Below are positions 16,660 to 26,278 of a stretch of DNA of 64,000 bases, piece after piece. A program made the position numbers and the translations under genes. Source of the stretch: PALSA-612 sp963773055 (GTDB lineage Bacteria > Actinomycetota > Thermoleophilia > Gaiellales > Gaiellaceae). The notes beneath the pieces are model-generated. The model saw only the letters and a program-made list of their open reading frames with translations, was not told the origin of the DNA and did not search any database. Each line of letters opens with the position of its first letter. Position 1 is the stretch's first letter. The stretch spans positions 248,001 to 312,000 of the forward strand of contig CAVYZL010000003.1 of the NCBI GenBank assembly GCA_963773055.1, in the 5' to 3' direction.

Positions 16660-16955
16660 ACGACCAGCGCTGGGACGGCGAGCAGCAGGAACCGCGACTC
16701 GAACCGGGCTGTGGCAAGCCACTCCCGCATCGTCGGCCGTCTTCCGAGCTCCACCTGTTGAACGAGACTGGCCGAGAAGATGTGCGACGTGAAGATCGCA
16801 ATGACCGGCCCGACCACGACCAGGACGACATCGAACGGCTCCAGGGCCGCCCAGCCGTCGTAGACGATCAGCACACAGGCCAATGCGATCGTCGCGGTGA
16901 CGATGCGGCCGATGACTGGGGGTCTCGACTTCAGGTCGAACGGATCGTTCCGTAT
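16660..16955 (-). pseudogene. Fragment of an integral membrane protein
   Basis: An open stretch bounded by TGA upstream and with no start codon before the homologous-looking region. It reads like part of a membrane protein: VIGRIVTATIALACVLIVYD, then FDVVLVVVGPVIAIFTSHIF, a charged loop ELGRRPTMREWLATARFESR and a last helix FLLLAVPALVVL. It then runs into sequence unrelated to a protein. Both ends are missing, so it is a relic. The remainder of the 425-base stretch from 16608 to 17032 shows no gene. Just upstream (16605-16655) is a tail also present near 18800. Confidence 0.5.
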
Positions 16956-17032
16956 TCAGGCGAGCCTACTGCCCTCGCACCGCTTTCGGCGCGCACGCAT
17001 CGGGGCCATGACCGGCGGTGTCACCGGGTGGG

Positions 17033-17764
17033 TCACTCGAGCGTGTGCATCAGGAATGCGGTCGCGAAGCCGAGTGTCGTGACCACCCCGACGAGTTTGC
17101 CACCATGTTCGTACGCCTCGGGCATCATCGTGTCCGAGAGCATCGTGAGGATCGCACCCGCGGCGAATGCAAGAACAAACGCGACCGCATTCGGCGACGA
17201 GTGCTGGAAGAAGCTGTAGCCCGCGAGCGAGGCGAGCCCTGAGACCAGGGTGATCCCGATCCACATCCAGAGGATCCGAGCCTTCTTCCAGCCCCCTGAG
17301 ACGAGACCGGTCGTCGAGGAGATCGACTCGGGCAGGTTGGAGATGAAGACGGCGCTCAGGTAGGCGGCGCCGACCTTTCCCCCCTCGTAGATCGTGAGGC
17401 CGATGACCATCGACTCCGGAATCCCGTCGAGCACGGATCCGAGCACGATGGCAAGCGCGGAACCGTCCTTCTGGGCGCCTGCCGGGTCCTTACGCTGACC
17501 CCCGCCGGAGCGGTCGATGAGCCAGTCGCCACCGAAGAACACCCCGCACCCGGCGAAGATGCCCAGATAGACAGATCGGTTCGCGGTTGCCGTGTTGGCC
17601 GCCTCCTCGACGAGATCGAACGCGACCGCGCTGATCAGCACGCCTACGCCGAAGGCCGTGATCAGCCCGATCCAGCGGACGCTGATACGAAAGACGATCG
17701 CAAGGACGGCGCCGATCACGAGCGTGGACGCCGCCAGCGTTCCCCAGCCGAACGACGCCCACAT
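17033..17764 (-). CDS. ZIP family metal transporter
   Basis: An inner-membrane divalent metal transporter, 243 residues, eight hydrophobic helices. Helix 4 contains LGSVLDGIPESMVIGLTI and helix 5 AVFISNLPESISSTTG, aligning with the paired metal-binding motifs of ZIP proteins (HNxPEG and HExPHE). Here Asp and Asn replace the usual His at the first positions, while the Glu residues are kept. This variant is found in a bacterial ZIP subgroup, so the metal preference (Zn, Fe, Mn) is uncertain. A hydrophilic loop rich in Lys, Gly and Asp separates helices 3 and 4. The 185 bases upstream to 17949 show nothing. Confidence 0.8.
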   Translation of the reverse strand: MWASFGWGTLAASTLVIGAVLAIVFRISVRWIGLITAFGVGVLISAVAFDLVEEAANTATANRSVYLGIFAGCGVFFGGDWLIDRSGGGQRKDPAGAQKDGSALAIVLGSVLDGIPESMVIGLTIYEGGKVGAAYLSAVFISNLPESISSTTGLVSGGWKKARILWMWIGITLVSGLASLAGYSFFQHSSPNAVAFVLAFAAGAILTMLSDTMMPEAYEHGGKLVGVVTTLGFATAFLMHTLE

Positions 17765-17949
17765 CAGCAGCTCACACGGCCTTCACCGCTGGGCGGGCCG
17801 CCGTCGCGTCGACGTCCTCGGCGACGGTGGCACTTAAACCCGAAGCCTTGGCAGCTGCAGAAGTTGAAATCGACGCGGCCGTCATAACGACGATCCTGAG
17901 CAGCACCCGGACGGGCGGCGCCGGACGATTGTGGGCTGCTGATTCGGGT

Positions 17950-18678
17950 TCACGGAGGACCTGGGAGAGTGAGGATGAGGGCGCCGGCGAACATGAGCAG
18001 CCCGGCGCCGACGCCGATCATGGCAAAGCGCACGCCGAGCAGCGGGAACTGGGTGCTGAGCCCGACCAGGAACAAGACGCTCGCGAGGATGACCGTCACC
18101 CGCACATACTCGTCGCCCGTCTCGGCGGCCTTCTGACCCTCCGCGTAGTAGGCGTCCGCACTCGCGTCCAGCACACGTGACTGCGCCTCGCCGGTCGGGA
18201 TGTACTGCGGCATCTCCTGCGGCCCCGCCGGCGCGTCCGGGTTCGTGAACGGGTGGGTGGCGAGCCAGGCGTCGAACGCGACCCGGTATTCGGGTCGGAA
18301 GCGCTTCTCGGCGAGGCGCATCCCGTTCGGGTTGTGGGTCAGGTAGGCCGCGAACCAGCTGTTGAACAGGATCCCATCCGCGGTGCGGAAGGTCAGGGAC
18401 TCCTGGAAGGCGCGGTTCGCCTTCGTCCGGATTGCCGAGGCCTTCGCGAGCTTCAGCGATGACTCGGTGCCCCACTTCGCGGCCGAGTAGCCCGACCAGG
18501 CCGCCACGATCGTGACGACCGAGAGCAGCACCGCCCCCGAGACCGAGATCAGCCGGGCGCCACGTCCATCCCCGCCATGCTCGCGTCCGTGATCGGCGTG
18601 CTCGCCGATCTCCTTGCCGACCTCGATTGCAGACGACCCTCTGGCATCAGTTCCTCCGGGTGCTTTTCGGCGGGCCAA
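17950..18678 (-). CDS. Conserved membrane protein, paralogue of 50952-51587
   Basis: A membrane protein of about 242 residues with one N-terminal helix (SVSGAVLLSVVTIVAAWSGY), a soluble helical middle (RTKANRAFQESLTFRTADG ... FDAWLATHPFTNPDAP) and two C-terminal helices (VTVILASVLFLVGLSTQFPL and GVGAGLLMFAGALILTL). The same order and the AAWLAT-type and DAP motifs occur at 50952-51587. No ATG or GTG is in frame; TTG 18678 has AGGAGG five bases upstream and is chosen. The first 30 residues lie over a degraded copy of a phosphodiesterase C-terminus on the other strand, so the N-terminus may be recently acquired. The function is unknown. Confidence 0.7.
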   Translation of the reverse strand: MARRKAPGGTDARGSSAIEVGKEIGEHADHGREHGGDGRGARLISVSGAVLLSVVTIVAAWSGYSAAKWGTESSLKLAKASAIRTKANRAFQESLTFRTADGILFNSWFAAYLTHNPNGMRLAEKRFRPEYRVAFDAWLATHPFTNPDAPAGPQEMPQYIPTGEAQSRVLDASADAYYAEGQKAAETGDEYVRVTVILASVLFLVGLSTQFPLLGVRFAMIGVGAGLLMFAGALILTLPGPP

Positions 18679-18845
18679 GACGCCCTCCTGTTCGTGCGCT
18701 GGCTCGTCGACCTGGGCCTTGCCCCCTACGCCGACCTGCCGAATGACCCACCGACTCGTCGCGACACCGACCACCCCACCAAGCGTTCGTGTCGCGTAGG
18801 CAGGACAGCTAACTGTTGCTGGCGCCGGACTCGGCCGAGGGAGCG
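18669..18845 (+). pseudogene. Relic of the phosphodiesterase C-terminus
   Basis: About 170 bases match the 3' end of the gene at 14385-16607 and its flank. LFVRWLVDLGLAPYADLPND (from about 18690) matches FVRWLVDLGHTAYADLPDD. The stop-codon region (CGTTCGTGTCGCGTAGGCAG) is identical in both, and similarity continues about 40 bases past the stop. Frame is lost after ADLPND. No upstream catalytic domain is present. It overlaps the start of the minus-strand gene 17950-18678. Confidence 0.65.
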
Positions 18846-18924
18846 AGCTCGGCGACGCGGCGCCGGGTCTCGTCGAGCGAAGCGGCGCGGTCGTGCGGTC
18901 GCCGGTCCCGTGGGCTGCTGCTGA

Positions 18925-19716
18925 CGCGAGCGAGAGGAGCCACTCGATCTCGGTCGGGGTGAGCGGCGCCGCGCCGATCTGACCCACATCGTCGACGGCG
19001 AGCCCCGGATCATCAGCGACCCGCCGCTGATCGTCCCGATCGATGAGCTCATCCCCAAGGAGGCAGAGCGGGACGCGTTTGAGAGCGAGATCCGCGGCCT
19101 GATCCGCGGCTACCGGCGTACGCTCGAGACCGACCGCCGCCATCTGATCGAAGAGTTCCGGTACGCGGACATGGCCCGCAAAGTGGTCGGGGTCGGGAGC
19201 GTCGGCACCCGCGCCTGGATCCTGCTGTTCTTTGGCATGGACGATCAGGACCCGCTCTTCCTGCAGGTCAAGGAAGCCCAGCCGTCGGTGCTGGAGCAGT
19301 TCGTCGGCAAGAGCGCGTACAACAACTGCGGCCAGCGGGTCGTTGCCGGCCAGCGGCTGATGCAGGCGACCAGCGACATCTTCCTCGGCTGGCAACACGT
19401 CGCCGCCGGTCTGGACGATCAACCGCGGGACTACTACGTGCGCCAACTCAAAGACTGGAAGGGCTCGTACGCCTTCGAAGCAGCCGTCCCAGCGGGCGCA
19501 GCTGCGTACGGGAGAGCGTGCGGCTGGACGCTCGCGCGCGCCCACGCCCGCTCCGGCGACCGGGTCGCGATCTCCAGCTACCTCGGCAAAGCCGACACCT
19601 TCGACCGGGCGGTCGCGACCTTTGCCGAAACCTATGCCGACCAGAACGAACGCGACTCTCAGGCGCTTGTCGAGGCGGTGAAGAGCGGGCGCATCGTCGC
19701 CGAGCAAGGTCTTTGA
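18925..19716 (+). pseudogene. N-terminally truncated DUF2252 copy
   Basis: The C-terminal half of a DUF2252 protein. From about 18961 the frame reads LTHIVDGEPRIISDPPLIVP, aligning with residue ~240 onward of the intact protein at 8929-10374. It continues through VGVGSVGTRAWILLFFGMDD to the normal C-terminus (AETYADQNERDSQALVEAV). The GDAHLSNFG and NDFDE motifs and everything before them are absent, and an in-frame TGA stands at about 18922. An ATG at 19171 could still start a 181-residue product, but without the motifs it is unlikely to be active. The neighbouring phosphodiesterase relic suggests this stretch is a scar of an older duplication. Confidence 0.75.
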
Positions 19717-19726
19717 CGACGGAGCT

Positions 19727-20424
19727 TCACCCGTGGGCCGACGCGTCGGGAAGCCGCGGCCGGGCAAGGATCACGATGCTCACCGCCGCCACCCAGGCGG
19801 GGAAGAGAAGTACGCTCAGCCGGAACAGTGACACGCCAAACAGGATCACGAGCGCGATCGCGTAGCCGCTCAACGCGAGCCAGCGCGGCAGCGTGCCCGT
19901 CCGCAGTCCGATCGTCGACGTCACGACGATGAACACCGCGCCCGCTCGCACGGCATAGATGTAGAGGAACGCATACGCGAGGCCGCGCGCGAGGCCGAAG
20001 GCATCGGGACCGGGCACCGGCGCGTCCTGGAACTTGACCGTCGCGATCGGGGCGATCGCCGCCGCCGTCGCGGTGAACATCAGCGCGACGAACAGGAGAC
20101 CGCTGCCGAGGAATACCGTGGACAGGAACTGGTCTCGTGCCGCCCGATACTGGCCCGGATCACCGCGATGAACCAGAGAAAGGCGATGCCGGCAAACGGT
20201 GCAAGGTAGAGGCCGACAAGGGCGAGGTCACGGACGTGGCCGCCGAGGTACCACGCCTGGATCTCATTCGCGTTCGCACCCTTCGGCGGCTGCTGGCGCA
20301 ACAGCGCAATCGACCCGACGAACAGGGCACTGAAGACGAGGCCGGCGATCCCTGCGGCCCTCGGCGTCTCCGCGGCGCGGATCGGTGCGGCGGTCGCGTG
20401 GACGGTGCGCTCTGGCTCCGTCAT
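19727..20424 (-). CDS. Conserved membrane protein, one frameshift
   Basis: A membrane protein of about 230 residues. ATG 20424 begins a soluble N-terminus and first helix (GIAGLVFSALFVGSIALLRQ), then IQAWYLGGHVRDLALVGLYL and GIAFLWFIAVIR. Near 20125 the frame changes, and the remaining helices follow (STVFLGSGLLFVALMFTA, LAYAFLYIYAVRAGAVFIV and others) to the stop at 19727. The two pieces join into a normal protein, so a single indel is likely. The function is unknown. A copy of just its first 55 residues and 5' flank is at 49069-49261 on the same strand. Confidence 0.65.
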
Positions 20425-20513
20425 GCGCGCACGAGTCTACGACGCGGGCAAGAAGCGCGCGCACGAGGATCACGGCCAGAACGCGGAGACTCTGGAGCCG
20501 TTATGGTCGTTGC

Positions 20514-22119
20514 GTGGCCGCGACCGGGGCGCCAGACAGGAGCGAGGCGCCGGAGCGGGCAGGCCTCGTCCTCGTCGCGCTGATCCTCGTCGCGGCCGTC
20601 GCGAACCTGAACCTGTCGGTGGCGAACGTCGCGCTGCCGTCGATCGGCGCGCACTTCGACTCGAGCAGACGACACTCGACCTGATCGCGGTCGGCTACTC
20701 GCTCGGCCTCGCGTGCTCGGTGCTCTGGCTCGGCGCGCTCGGAGACCGGTACGGCCGCAAGATGATGCTGGTCTCCGGGACGGCGCTCGCGATTCCGCTT
20801 CCCTGCTCGCGGCGTGCGCGCCGAGCGACACCGTGCTGTTCGCCGCGCGCGTGGGCGGCGGCTCGCGGCCGGCATGGCCTACCCGACGACGCTCGCGCTG
20901 ATCACTGCGCTCTGGGTCCGGGCGCCGGCCCGGACGAAGTCGATCGCGCTCTGGTCGGGCATTGGCGGCGCGATCGCCGCGCTCGGCCCGATGCTCTCGG
21001 GACTCCTGCTCGAGCACTTCTGGTGGGGCTCGGTCTTCCTGCTCACGCTGCCGCTGGCGGTCGGTCGCGCTCGTGCTGGCCTGCTGCTCGTGCCGGCGCA
21101 CGTCAACGAGGGGACCGAGCCGGTCGACAACCTGGGCGGCATCCTCTCGGTCGTGCTGGTCGGCGCGCTATCCTCGCGATCAACTTCGCGCCCGTGCCGA
21201 ACGAGGGGACGCTGGCGCTCGGTGCTCGGCGCGATCGCGCTCGTCGCGCTCGTCGCCTTCTACCTCCGCCAGCGCCGAGCGCACGAACCCGCTCTACGAC
21301 CTCCACGTCGCCGCGCGGCCGACGTTCTGGGTCGCCGCCTGCGCCGGCATCATCGTCTTCGGCTCGCTGATGGGCGCGATGTTCATCGGGCAGCAGTTCC
21401 TGCAGAACGTCCTCGGCTACTCGACGCTCGAGGCCGGGCTCGCGATCCTGCCCGCGGCGTTCTGCATGGTGCTGGTCGCGCCGCGCTCGGCCAAGATCGT
21501 CGAGGCGCGCGGCGCGCGCTTCACGCTGCTCTTGGCTACGTCTTCGTCCTGCTCGGCTTCCTGACGATGCTGCTGCTCTGGAAGGAGGACATCGCCTACT
21601 GGAAGGTCGGGCTCGGCTACGCGTTCGTCGGGATCGGCGTCGGGTTCGCCGGTACGCCGGCCTCGCACTCGCTGACGGGCTCGGTGCCCGTGAAGCGCGT
21701 CGGCATGGCGTCAGGAACCGCCGACCTCCAGCGCGACCTGGGCGGCGCGATCATGCAGTCGATCTTCGGCGCGCTCCTGACCGCCGGCTACGCGGCCGCG
21801 GCGTCGGCGCGCGATCGCGCCTCCGGGAAGCACGTCTCGGACAGCGTCCAGAGCCAGCTCGACGAAGTCGTTCGCCGGCGCCGAGGAGATCGCGCAGCAG
21901 TATCCGCAGTACGCGAGCCAGATCATCGCCGGCGGCGAAGACGTCCTTCCTGCACGGCGACCAGTGGGCGTACACTCGCCGGGATCGTCGCCGTGCTGCT
22001 CGGCGCCGCGCTCGTCTTCTTCTTCTTCCCCAAGCGGGACGACGAGCGGCGCCTGCTCGACGCAGTACCACGCCCAGGACACCGGCGGCGAGAATCCCGG
22101 AGCTGGAGGCGCAGGCTAA
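20514..22119 (+). CDS. MFS drug exporter (DHA2-like), many frameshifts
   Basis: The pieces of a 14-helix major facilitator exporter appear in order across three frames. Helix 1 is in LVALILVAAVANLNLSVANV (from about 20565). Motif A follows in LGDRYGRKMMLVSG, then MAYPTTLALITALWVRAP, a motif-C-like GIGGAIAALGPMLSGLLL, MGAMFIGQQFLQNVLGYSTL and GMASGTADLQRDLGGAIMQ. The stop at 22119 fits a frame change in the last 50 bases. GTG 20514 starts the readable N-terminus. Frame changes fall at roughly 20670, 20800, 20865, 21175, 21280 and 21530, among others. Conserved motifs survive, which favours sequence errors, but a recent pseudogene cannot be excluded. Confidence 0.6.
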
Positions 22120-22179
22120 GCAAGAAGGCAGGCGTGCGCGCAGCGTCCACTTCCTCCGTTCACAGCGCTCGCGGAGGCG

Positions 22180-22623
22180 TCAGAGCGTGAGGGCGGCTTC
22201 GATGCGTTCAAGCCGCTCGTTTATCTCCCGCAACTCCGCTATCTCCCGCAACTCCGCCGCAGTCGGTGTGTCTGCGTCGGGCGGCGTCTGGCGAGAACGC
22301 GAGACGAACGTGCTCGTGATTGCAGCGGTGATTACGGTCAGAAAGCCGATCCCCAGCAGCATGACGAGTGCCGCTAGGAGCTGTCCGGAGACAGTCGTCG
22401 GAACGTTGTCGCCGTACCCGACCGTCGTCACCGTCTGGACAGCCCACCAAAGCCCGGACCCAAGGGATGGGAAGTTGTCACCATCCACGACCGTCATGAG
22501 GAGACCAGCCACGATGGTTATCGAGGTTGTCACGGTCGCAATCACGACACCCGCCCCGCGCGGTGTCGTCGCGCGGGCGAGCACTCTGTCGAGCCGACGT
22601 TCGATCCTCGTGCCGTCTGGCAT
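22180..22623 (-). CDS. Two-TM potassium channel protein
   Basis: A short 2TM ion channel subunit of about 147 residues. An outer helix (VVIATVTTSITIVAGLLMTV) is followed by a pore helix and the K+ selectivity filter TVTTVGYGDN, then the inner helix (LAALVMLLGIGFLTVITAAI). The C-terminus is a charged heptad-like helix (AELREIAELREINERLERIE), a probable tetramerising coiled coil. ATG 22623 is chosen; the frame stays open upstream to 22788, but that extension lacks family resemblance. No RCK/TrkA domain is fused, so gating ligands are not apparent. Confidence 0.8.
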   Translation of the reverse strand: MPDGTRIERRLDRVLARATTPRGAGVVIATVTTSITIVAGLLMTVVDGDNFPSLGSGLWWAVQTVTTVGYGDNVPTTVSGQLLAALVMLLGIGFLTVITAAITSTFVSRSRQTPPDADTPTAAELREIAELREINERLERIEAALTL

Positions 22624-22851
22624 AGAAGTGACGTTCGCGCTTGCCCTCTCGGCGCCTGCTGCGACCGAGGCGATGCCGACACCGAAGCCGACAACGAACC
22701 TCGACACCGTCAGGACTCGGGTGCTCTGGGGCGACGGACTTTCCGAGCGTTCCGACCACGAACGGCACGCCAGCGAACCAGCGTGCACGTCCGTCCAGAA
22801 CTGTGCGCAGTTCTTGGCCGGTCGAGTTCGGCGTATTTGCAGCGGCGGCCC

Positions 22852-23781
22852 TTAGTCGTCCCCGTCGTACAAGACCACTGTTCCCGCGAGGAAGTCCGCA
22901 AGTCCGCGTCGCCGCTTGGTGAAGAGAACCGGGATGAAGCCCACGAACATCGGGATGATCGAAAGTACCAGCCCGACGAAGCGCACAATCGACCGGACCG
23001 CCGAAAGAGCTCCGCCCTCTGTGGTGCGAACACGCAAACGCAGTAGCCGCATCCCGGGCGTCTGACCCACAGCGCTCCAAAACAGCACAAAGTAGGCGCC
23101 GCCGACCAGGATCCAGTGTGCTGCCAGCAGAGCGCCGACCAGCCACTGTGGGCGCAGCCCTCCGACGAGGGACGCCACGAGGGAGACCACCCCGACCACA
23201 ATCGTGTAGAGGACGGTTATCACGATCGCGTCGGTTGCGAGGGCGAGTGCCCGCGTCACGATGCCGGCGAAAGCCGAGCGGTCGGCGCGTTCGCGGCGCT
23301 GGACGGAATGGTCGGCTCGCCCGTCTAGCCGAACGGCGGCTGAGCGGACGCCGCTGACCAGCTCCTCCGCAAACCCCGTCGTCTGCCTGGCGATCGCCTC
23401 CCGAACCTCGGGGCTAGAGGCAACCTGTCGCAGGGCACGTTGTGTCTCGTCGCTTGCGAGCACCTGGTCCGTGAGCTCAATCGTGCGCGGGCTCGCCAAT
23501 GCCGCATTCAGAAGCCGCTCCAGCTCACCACTCGATGCGAGCTCTGCGACGACGCGCTCGAGGACGCGGTGGCGGACGACTGAGCGCGCCATTTCTTCCG
23601 GCAGCGACCCGGCAAACGCCCGATCGATGACGCGGGCAATTTCGGGAGCCGACAGCACCTCGTCCACTGCCGCCTCGAACTGGTCCCGCCAGACACGCGC
23701 GGCGGTGCGCGCAGGGAAGAAGGCGGCGCGCCCTGCTGCGTCGGCGAAACCCGAGCGCTGTTCCTCATCAGGCGGCGCCAT
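22852..23781 (-). CDS. RDD family membrane protein
   Basis: A protein of about 309 residues. The first ~170 residues are helical and soluble, with repeated segments such as EVLSAPEIARVIDRAF, LERLLNAALASPRTIELTD and ALRQVASSPEVREAIARQ. An RDD domain follows: RALALATDAIVITVLYTI carries the Arg-Asp pair, then SAVGQTPGMRLLRLRV and a final pair of helices (IPMFVGFIPVLFTKRRRGLADF). RDD proteins are integral membrane proteins linked to transport, some to Na+/H+ exchange. ATG 23781 is chosen over the start at 23853, though neither has a good ribosome binding site. Confidence 0.75.
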   Translation of the reverse strand: MAPPDEEQRSGFADAAGRAAFFPARTAARVWRDQFEAAVDEVLSAPEIARVIDRAFAGSLPEEMARSVVRHRVLERVVAELASSGELERLLNAALASPRTIELTDQVLASDETQRALRQVASSPEVREAIARQTTGFAEELVSGVRSAAVRLDGRADHSVQRRERADRSAFAGIVTRALALATDAIVITVLYTIVVGVVSLVASLVGGLRPQWLVGALLAAHWILVGGAYFVLFWSAVGQTPGMRLLRLRVRTTEGGALSAVRSIVRFVGLVLSIIPMFVGFIPVLFTKRRRGLADFLAGTVVLYDGDD

Positions 23782-23901
23782 CACTGGGAGTATCGATGGA
23801 GTGTCGTGATCGAGGGAGCCCTTTCGACCGAGAGCGGTCTGCTGAACGGCCAAAACACGTGCCGTGGCGTGCGCTTTGACAGGCGCCCGACGACAGCGGT
23901 C

Positions 23902-24729
23902 TCAGACACGCGGGGTCCCTCGCTCATCACAGGGGATCGTGAGCTTCCCGCTAACAACAGCGGCCTCCTCGCTGAGGATGCGCACTCCGCGTTCCATCGC
24001 GACGGGCCGGAGGCCGCCGATCCCGGCGTGGTAGGGATTATCGAGGAACCACAGGAGCAGCAGCGTGGAGGTGATCACAACTGCTACGCCGCCCATCATG
24101 GTCGCCTGCACGACGGCGCGCTCGGCGCTGTCAGCGAAGAACAGCATGAACACGAAGATGACCACGGCGCTCAGCAGCAGCACGATCCACAGTTGCACCG
24201 GGATCACCCCCTCAGCGCCGTGAGTGCGGTCTGCCCGCGCATCCTCGCGGTCGGAGCGCTCGTCGAGCCACTTCCCGTATGCCGCCTGCTCGGAGGCGGA
24301 ATGCGGCTCCACAGTCTTGAGGGTGTGGAACATGACGAGGGTCCATGGATTGACCGTGTCCCCAAGGGTGCCCGCCTGCATCTCCGGCCACTCCCTGTGG
24401 ATCACCGTGCGCGCGTAGCAGACGAGTTCGCCGGAGAGGCGGGCACGCGCGGCGACGGGGAAGAACTGTGCCGTCTCGAACTGCTCTCTGACCTCCTGCG
24501 CCTCGGCCTCGGCGCCGCCTCGCGAGGTGTCGAAGCTCTCGAACGCCAGGAAGACGACGAACCCGAGCAGCACCGCGAATCCCGTCGCAAGGACGCCGAA
24601 CACGCCGGCGGCGCGATCCCCGTCCTCGAAATAGCTTCCGGCAGGGGCCCGGCGGCGAACGAGCAGCATCGCCGTGATCGTGACCGCCATGACGGCCACA
24701 ACGACTAGCCCAGCCCAGAGAAGGGTCAC
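23902..24729 (-). CDS. DUF4239 (bestrophin-like) membrane protein
   Basis: A 275-residue membrane protein of the DUF4239 type. Two N-terminal helices (GLVVVAVMAVTITAMLLV, then FGVLATGFAVLLGFVVFLAF), a soluble helical domain of about 100 residues including ETAQFFPVAARARL, and two C-terminal helices (LWIVLLLSAVVIFVFMLFFA and MGGVAVVITSTLLLLWFLD). It ends with the usual FLDNPYHAGIGGLRP segment. The remote relation to bestrophin channels suggests an ion-channel role, unproven. It is divergent from another DUF4239 gene, sharing a 98-base promoter region (24730-24827). Confidence 0.75.
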   Translation of the reverse strand: MTLLWAGLVVVAVMAVTITAMLLVRRRAPAGSYFEDGDRAAGVFGVLATGFAVLLGFVVFLAFESFDTSRGGAEAEAQEVREQFETAQFFPVAARARLSGELVCYARTVIHREWPEMQAGTLGDTVNPWTLVMFHTLKTVEPHSASEQAAYGKWLDERSDREDARADRTHGAEGVIPVQLWIVLLLSAVVIFVFMLFFADSAERAVVQATMMGGVAVVITSTLLLLWFLDNPYHAGIGGLRPVAMERGVRILSEEAAVVSGKLTIPCDERGTPRV

Positions 24730-24827
24730 GACAGCCTTACCGGCGCCTCGGGTCCGAGCATCGCGATGACCATTAATACATCCTGGCGCTCAGGACGATC
24801 GGCTGCTCGCAGTAGGCTCTGCAGCCC

Positions 24828-25607
24828 ATGCTCGATTGGCTGCACGGCCTACCGTTCGCCTGGCTCGTCGTGGTGGTCCTCGGCGCGACCTATCTCGTCG
24901 CTGCCGCAATCTCGTGGGCTGTGCTGAGGCTCGCGGTCGGCGAGCGCGCGCTCGCGTTCAGAGCCGTGTCGCCCGGACTGCTTCCCCCGCTGGGAGTGGT
25001 CTTCGGCTTGCTTGTCGGTTTCCTCGCCGTTCAGGTCTGGAATGACGTCGGTGAAGCACAGACAGCAGTCGATCGCGAGGCGAGCGCACTGCGCTCCGTC
25101 GTACTCCTGGGTGCGAGCTTCCCCGGAGCGCCGCAGGCCAGGATGCGCTCGCTCGTGCGCCGACACATCACGGAAACGGTGAATGAGGAATGGCCGGCGA
25201 TGGCAGGCCAACATGCCACTCTCACGGTTGCACCGGCCCCGCTCGCCGAGGCGCTCGATGTCGCACTCTCGCTTACGCCTCGCTCGGAGGGCCAAAAGGT
25301 GGCGCAGCGGGAGATGGTCGGCGCGCTCGAAACCGCTCTCGACGCACGACGGGAGCGCATCATCGTCAGCGAATCGCGGGTCAACTGGGCCAAGTGGACA
25401 GGCGTCGTTCTGTTGGCAGCCTTGACCCTGCTCGCGATTGCCTTCGTTCACAGCAAAAACCGGGCCACTACTGCGATCGCGATGGGCATCTTCGCCTCCG
25501 CCGTGGCGGTGTGCCTGCTGCTGATCGCCTCGCAGGACAGGCCGTTCTCCGGCCCGTTCGCCGTCAAGCCGGACGCGCTCGTTCAGGTGATGCCGGGGAC
25601 ACGCTAA
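24828..25607 (+). CDS. DUF4239-like membrane protein
   Basis: A 259-residue protein with the same plan as its divergent neighbour. N-terminal helices are LVVVVLGATYLVAAAISWAV and PPLGVVFGLLVGFLAVQVW. A central helical domain contains DREASALRSVVLLGASF and the ITETVNEEWPAM segment. C-terminal helices are WTGVVLLAALTLLAIAFVH and GIFASAVAVCLLLIA. It ends with DRPFSGPFAVKPDAL, the family's closing motif. Sequence identity with the neighbour is low, so this looks like an old pair rather than a fresh duplication. The following 209 bases to 25816 show no convincing gene. Confidence 0.75.
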   Translation: MLDWLHGLPFAWLVVVVLGATYLVAAAISWAVLRLAVGERALAFRAVSPGLLPPLGVVFGLLVGFLAVQVWNDVGEAQTAVDREASALRSVVLLGASFPGAPQARMRSLVRRHITETVNEEWPAMAGQHATLTVAPAPLAEALDVALSLTPRSEGQKVAQREMVGALETALDARRERIIVSESRVNWAKWTGVVLLAALTLLAIAFVHSKNRATTAIAMGIFASAVAVCLLLIASQDRPFSGPFAVKPDALVQVMPGTR

Positions 25608-25816
25608 GCCGAGCAATGCACGAGTTGCCCGGTGCTCTGCTCAAGCTGGTCGGTTGGAGCGCGTGCCCAGACGAGTCGCGCGGAGCACGTAGCGCGGGGC
25701 TGCTCCATGCCGCGCGTTTCGGCGTGAGAGACTTCCGCTGAGACGTTTTACGGCGACCCTCACGGGGTCCGGTAAGGCGTTTCTTGCGCTCATCCCGGTT
25801 GGGTATGGTGGAGTCG

Positions 25817-26133
25817 ATGGCCCAAGTCGTCGAGACGCGCGACCTACGGCAACCTCACAGAACGGCTGGGCGCTGGACTACCGAATCCGACGCGAAGACG
25901 GCGAGGAGGTGCACGCGGAGGTCCGCTGCTGGGAACGGGCGCAGGCTGCTGCCGAGCAAGCGGCTAACACTGACGCGCTTTCAGCGATCGCAGATCGGGG
26001 CAGTGCCGCCGCACGTGAGTACGCGGAGCTCGTGGAGTCCCCGGCGACGCGTGGCGCCGTCGTGATTTCGATCTGGTTCGACCCTGCCGACAAGGGCAAT
26101 CTGAGGCGTCGAGTCAGCTACGAGCTCGAGTGA
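25817..26133 (+). CDS. Small hypothetical protein, two probable frameshifts
   Basis: About 104 residues, not recognised. ATG 25817 gives MAQVVETRD; a one-base shift gives YGNLTE; another gives GWALDYRIRREDGEEVHAEV and the rest to the stop at 26133 (AVVISIWFDPADKGNLRRRV). Reading the three frames together gives a compact mixed alpha/beta protein with balanced composition, whereas no single frame has a start codon before 25909. Two extra bases (near 25852 and 25863) would explain it. A GTG at 25909 could give a 74-residue shorter product. Confidence 0.45.
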
Positions 26134-26278
26134 GCCGGTAACAAGAGCCCAAGCGCGCCTCAGCTGGGCCGTATCGGGAGGCTATTCACCATACCGTCAC
26201 GGCGTATCTCGTAATGCTTGGTTAGGGTGTCGGCAGCGCCTGGCGGTTGAAGCAGAATCGTTAACGGGGGAGGGGTGA

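Noticed and set aside
17950..19767. A 605-codon minus-strand open frame
   Set aside because: Only the last 240 codons look like a protein; the upstream part is the complement of the DUF2252 and phosphodiesterase relics.
20514..22119. Programmed frameshifting or split multi-subunit transporter
   Set aside because: Too many shifts at unrelated sites without slippery heptamers; sequence error or decay is simpler.
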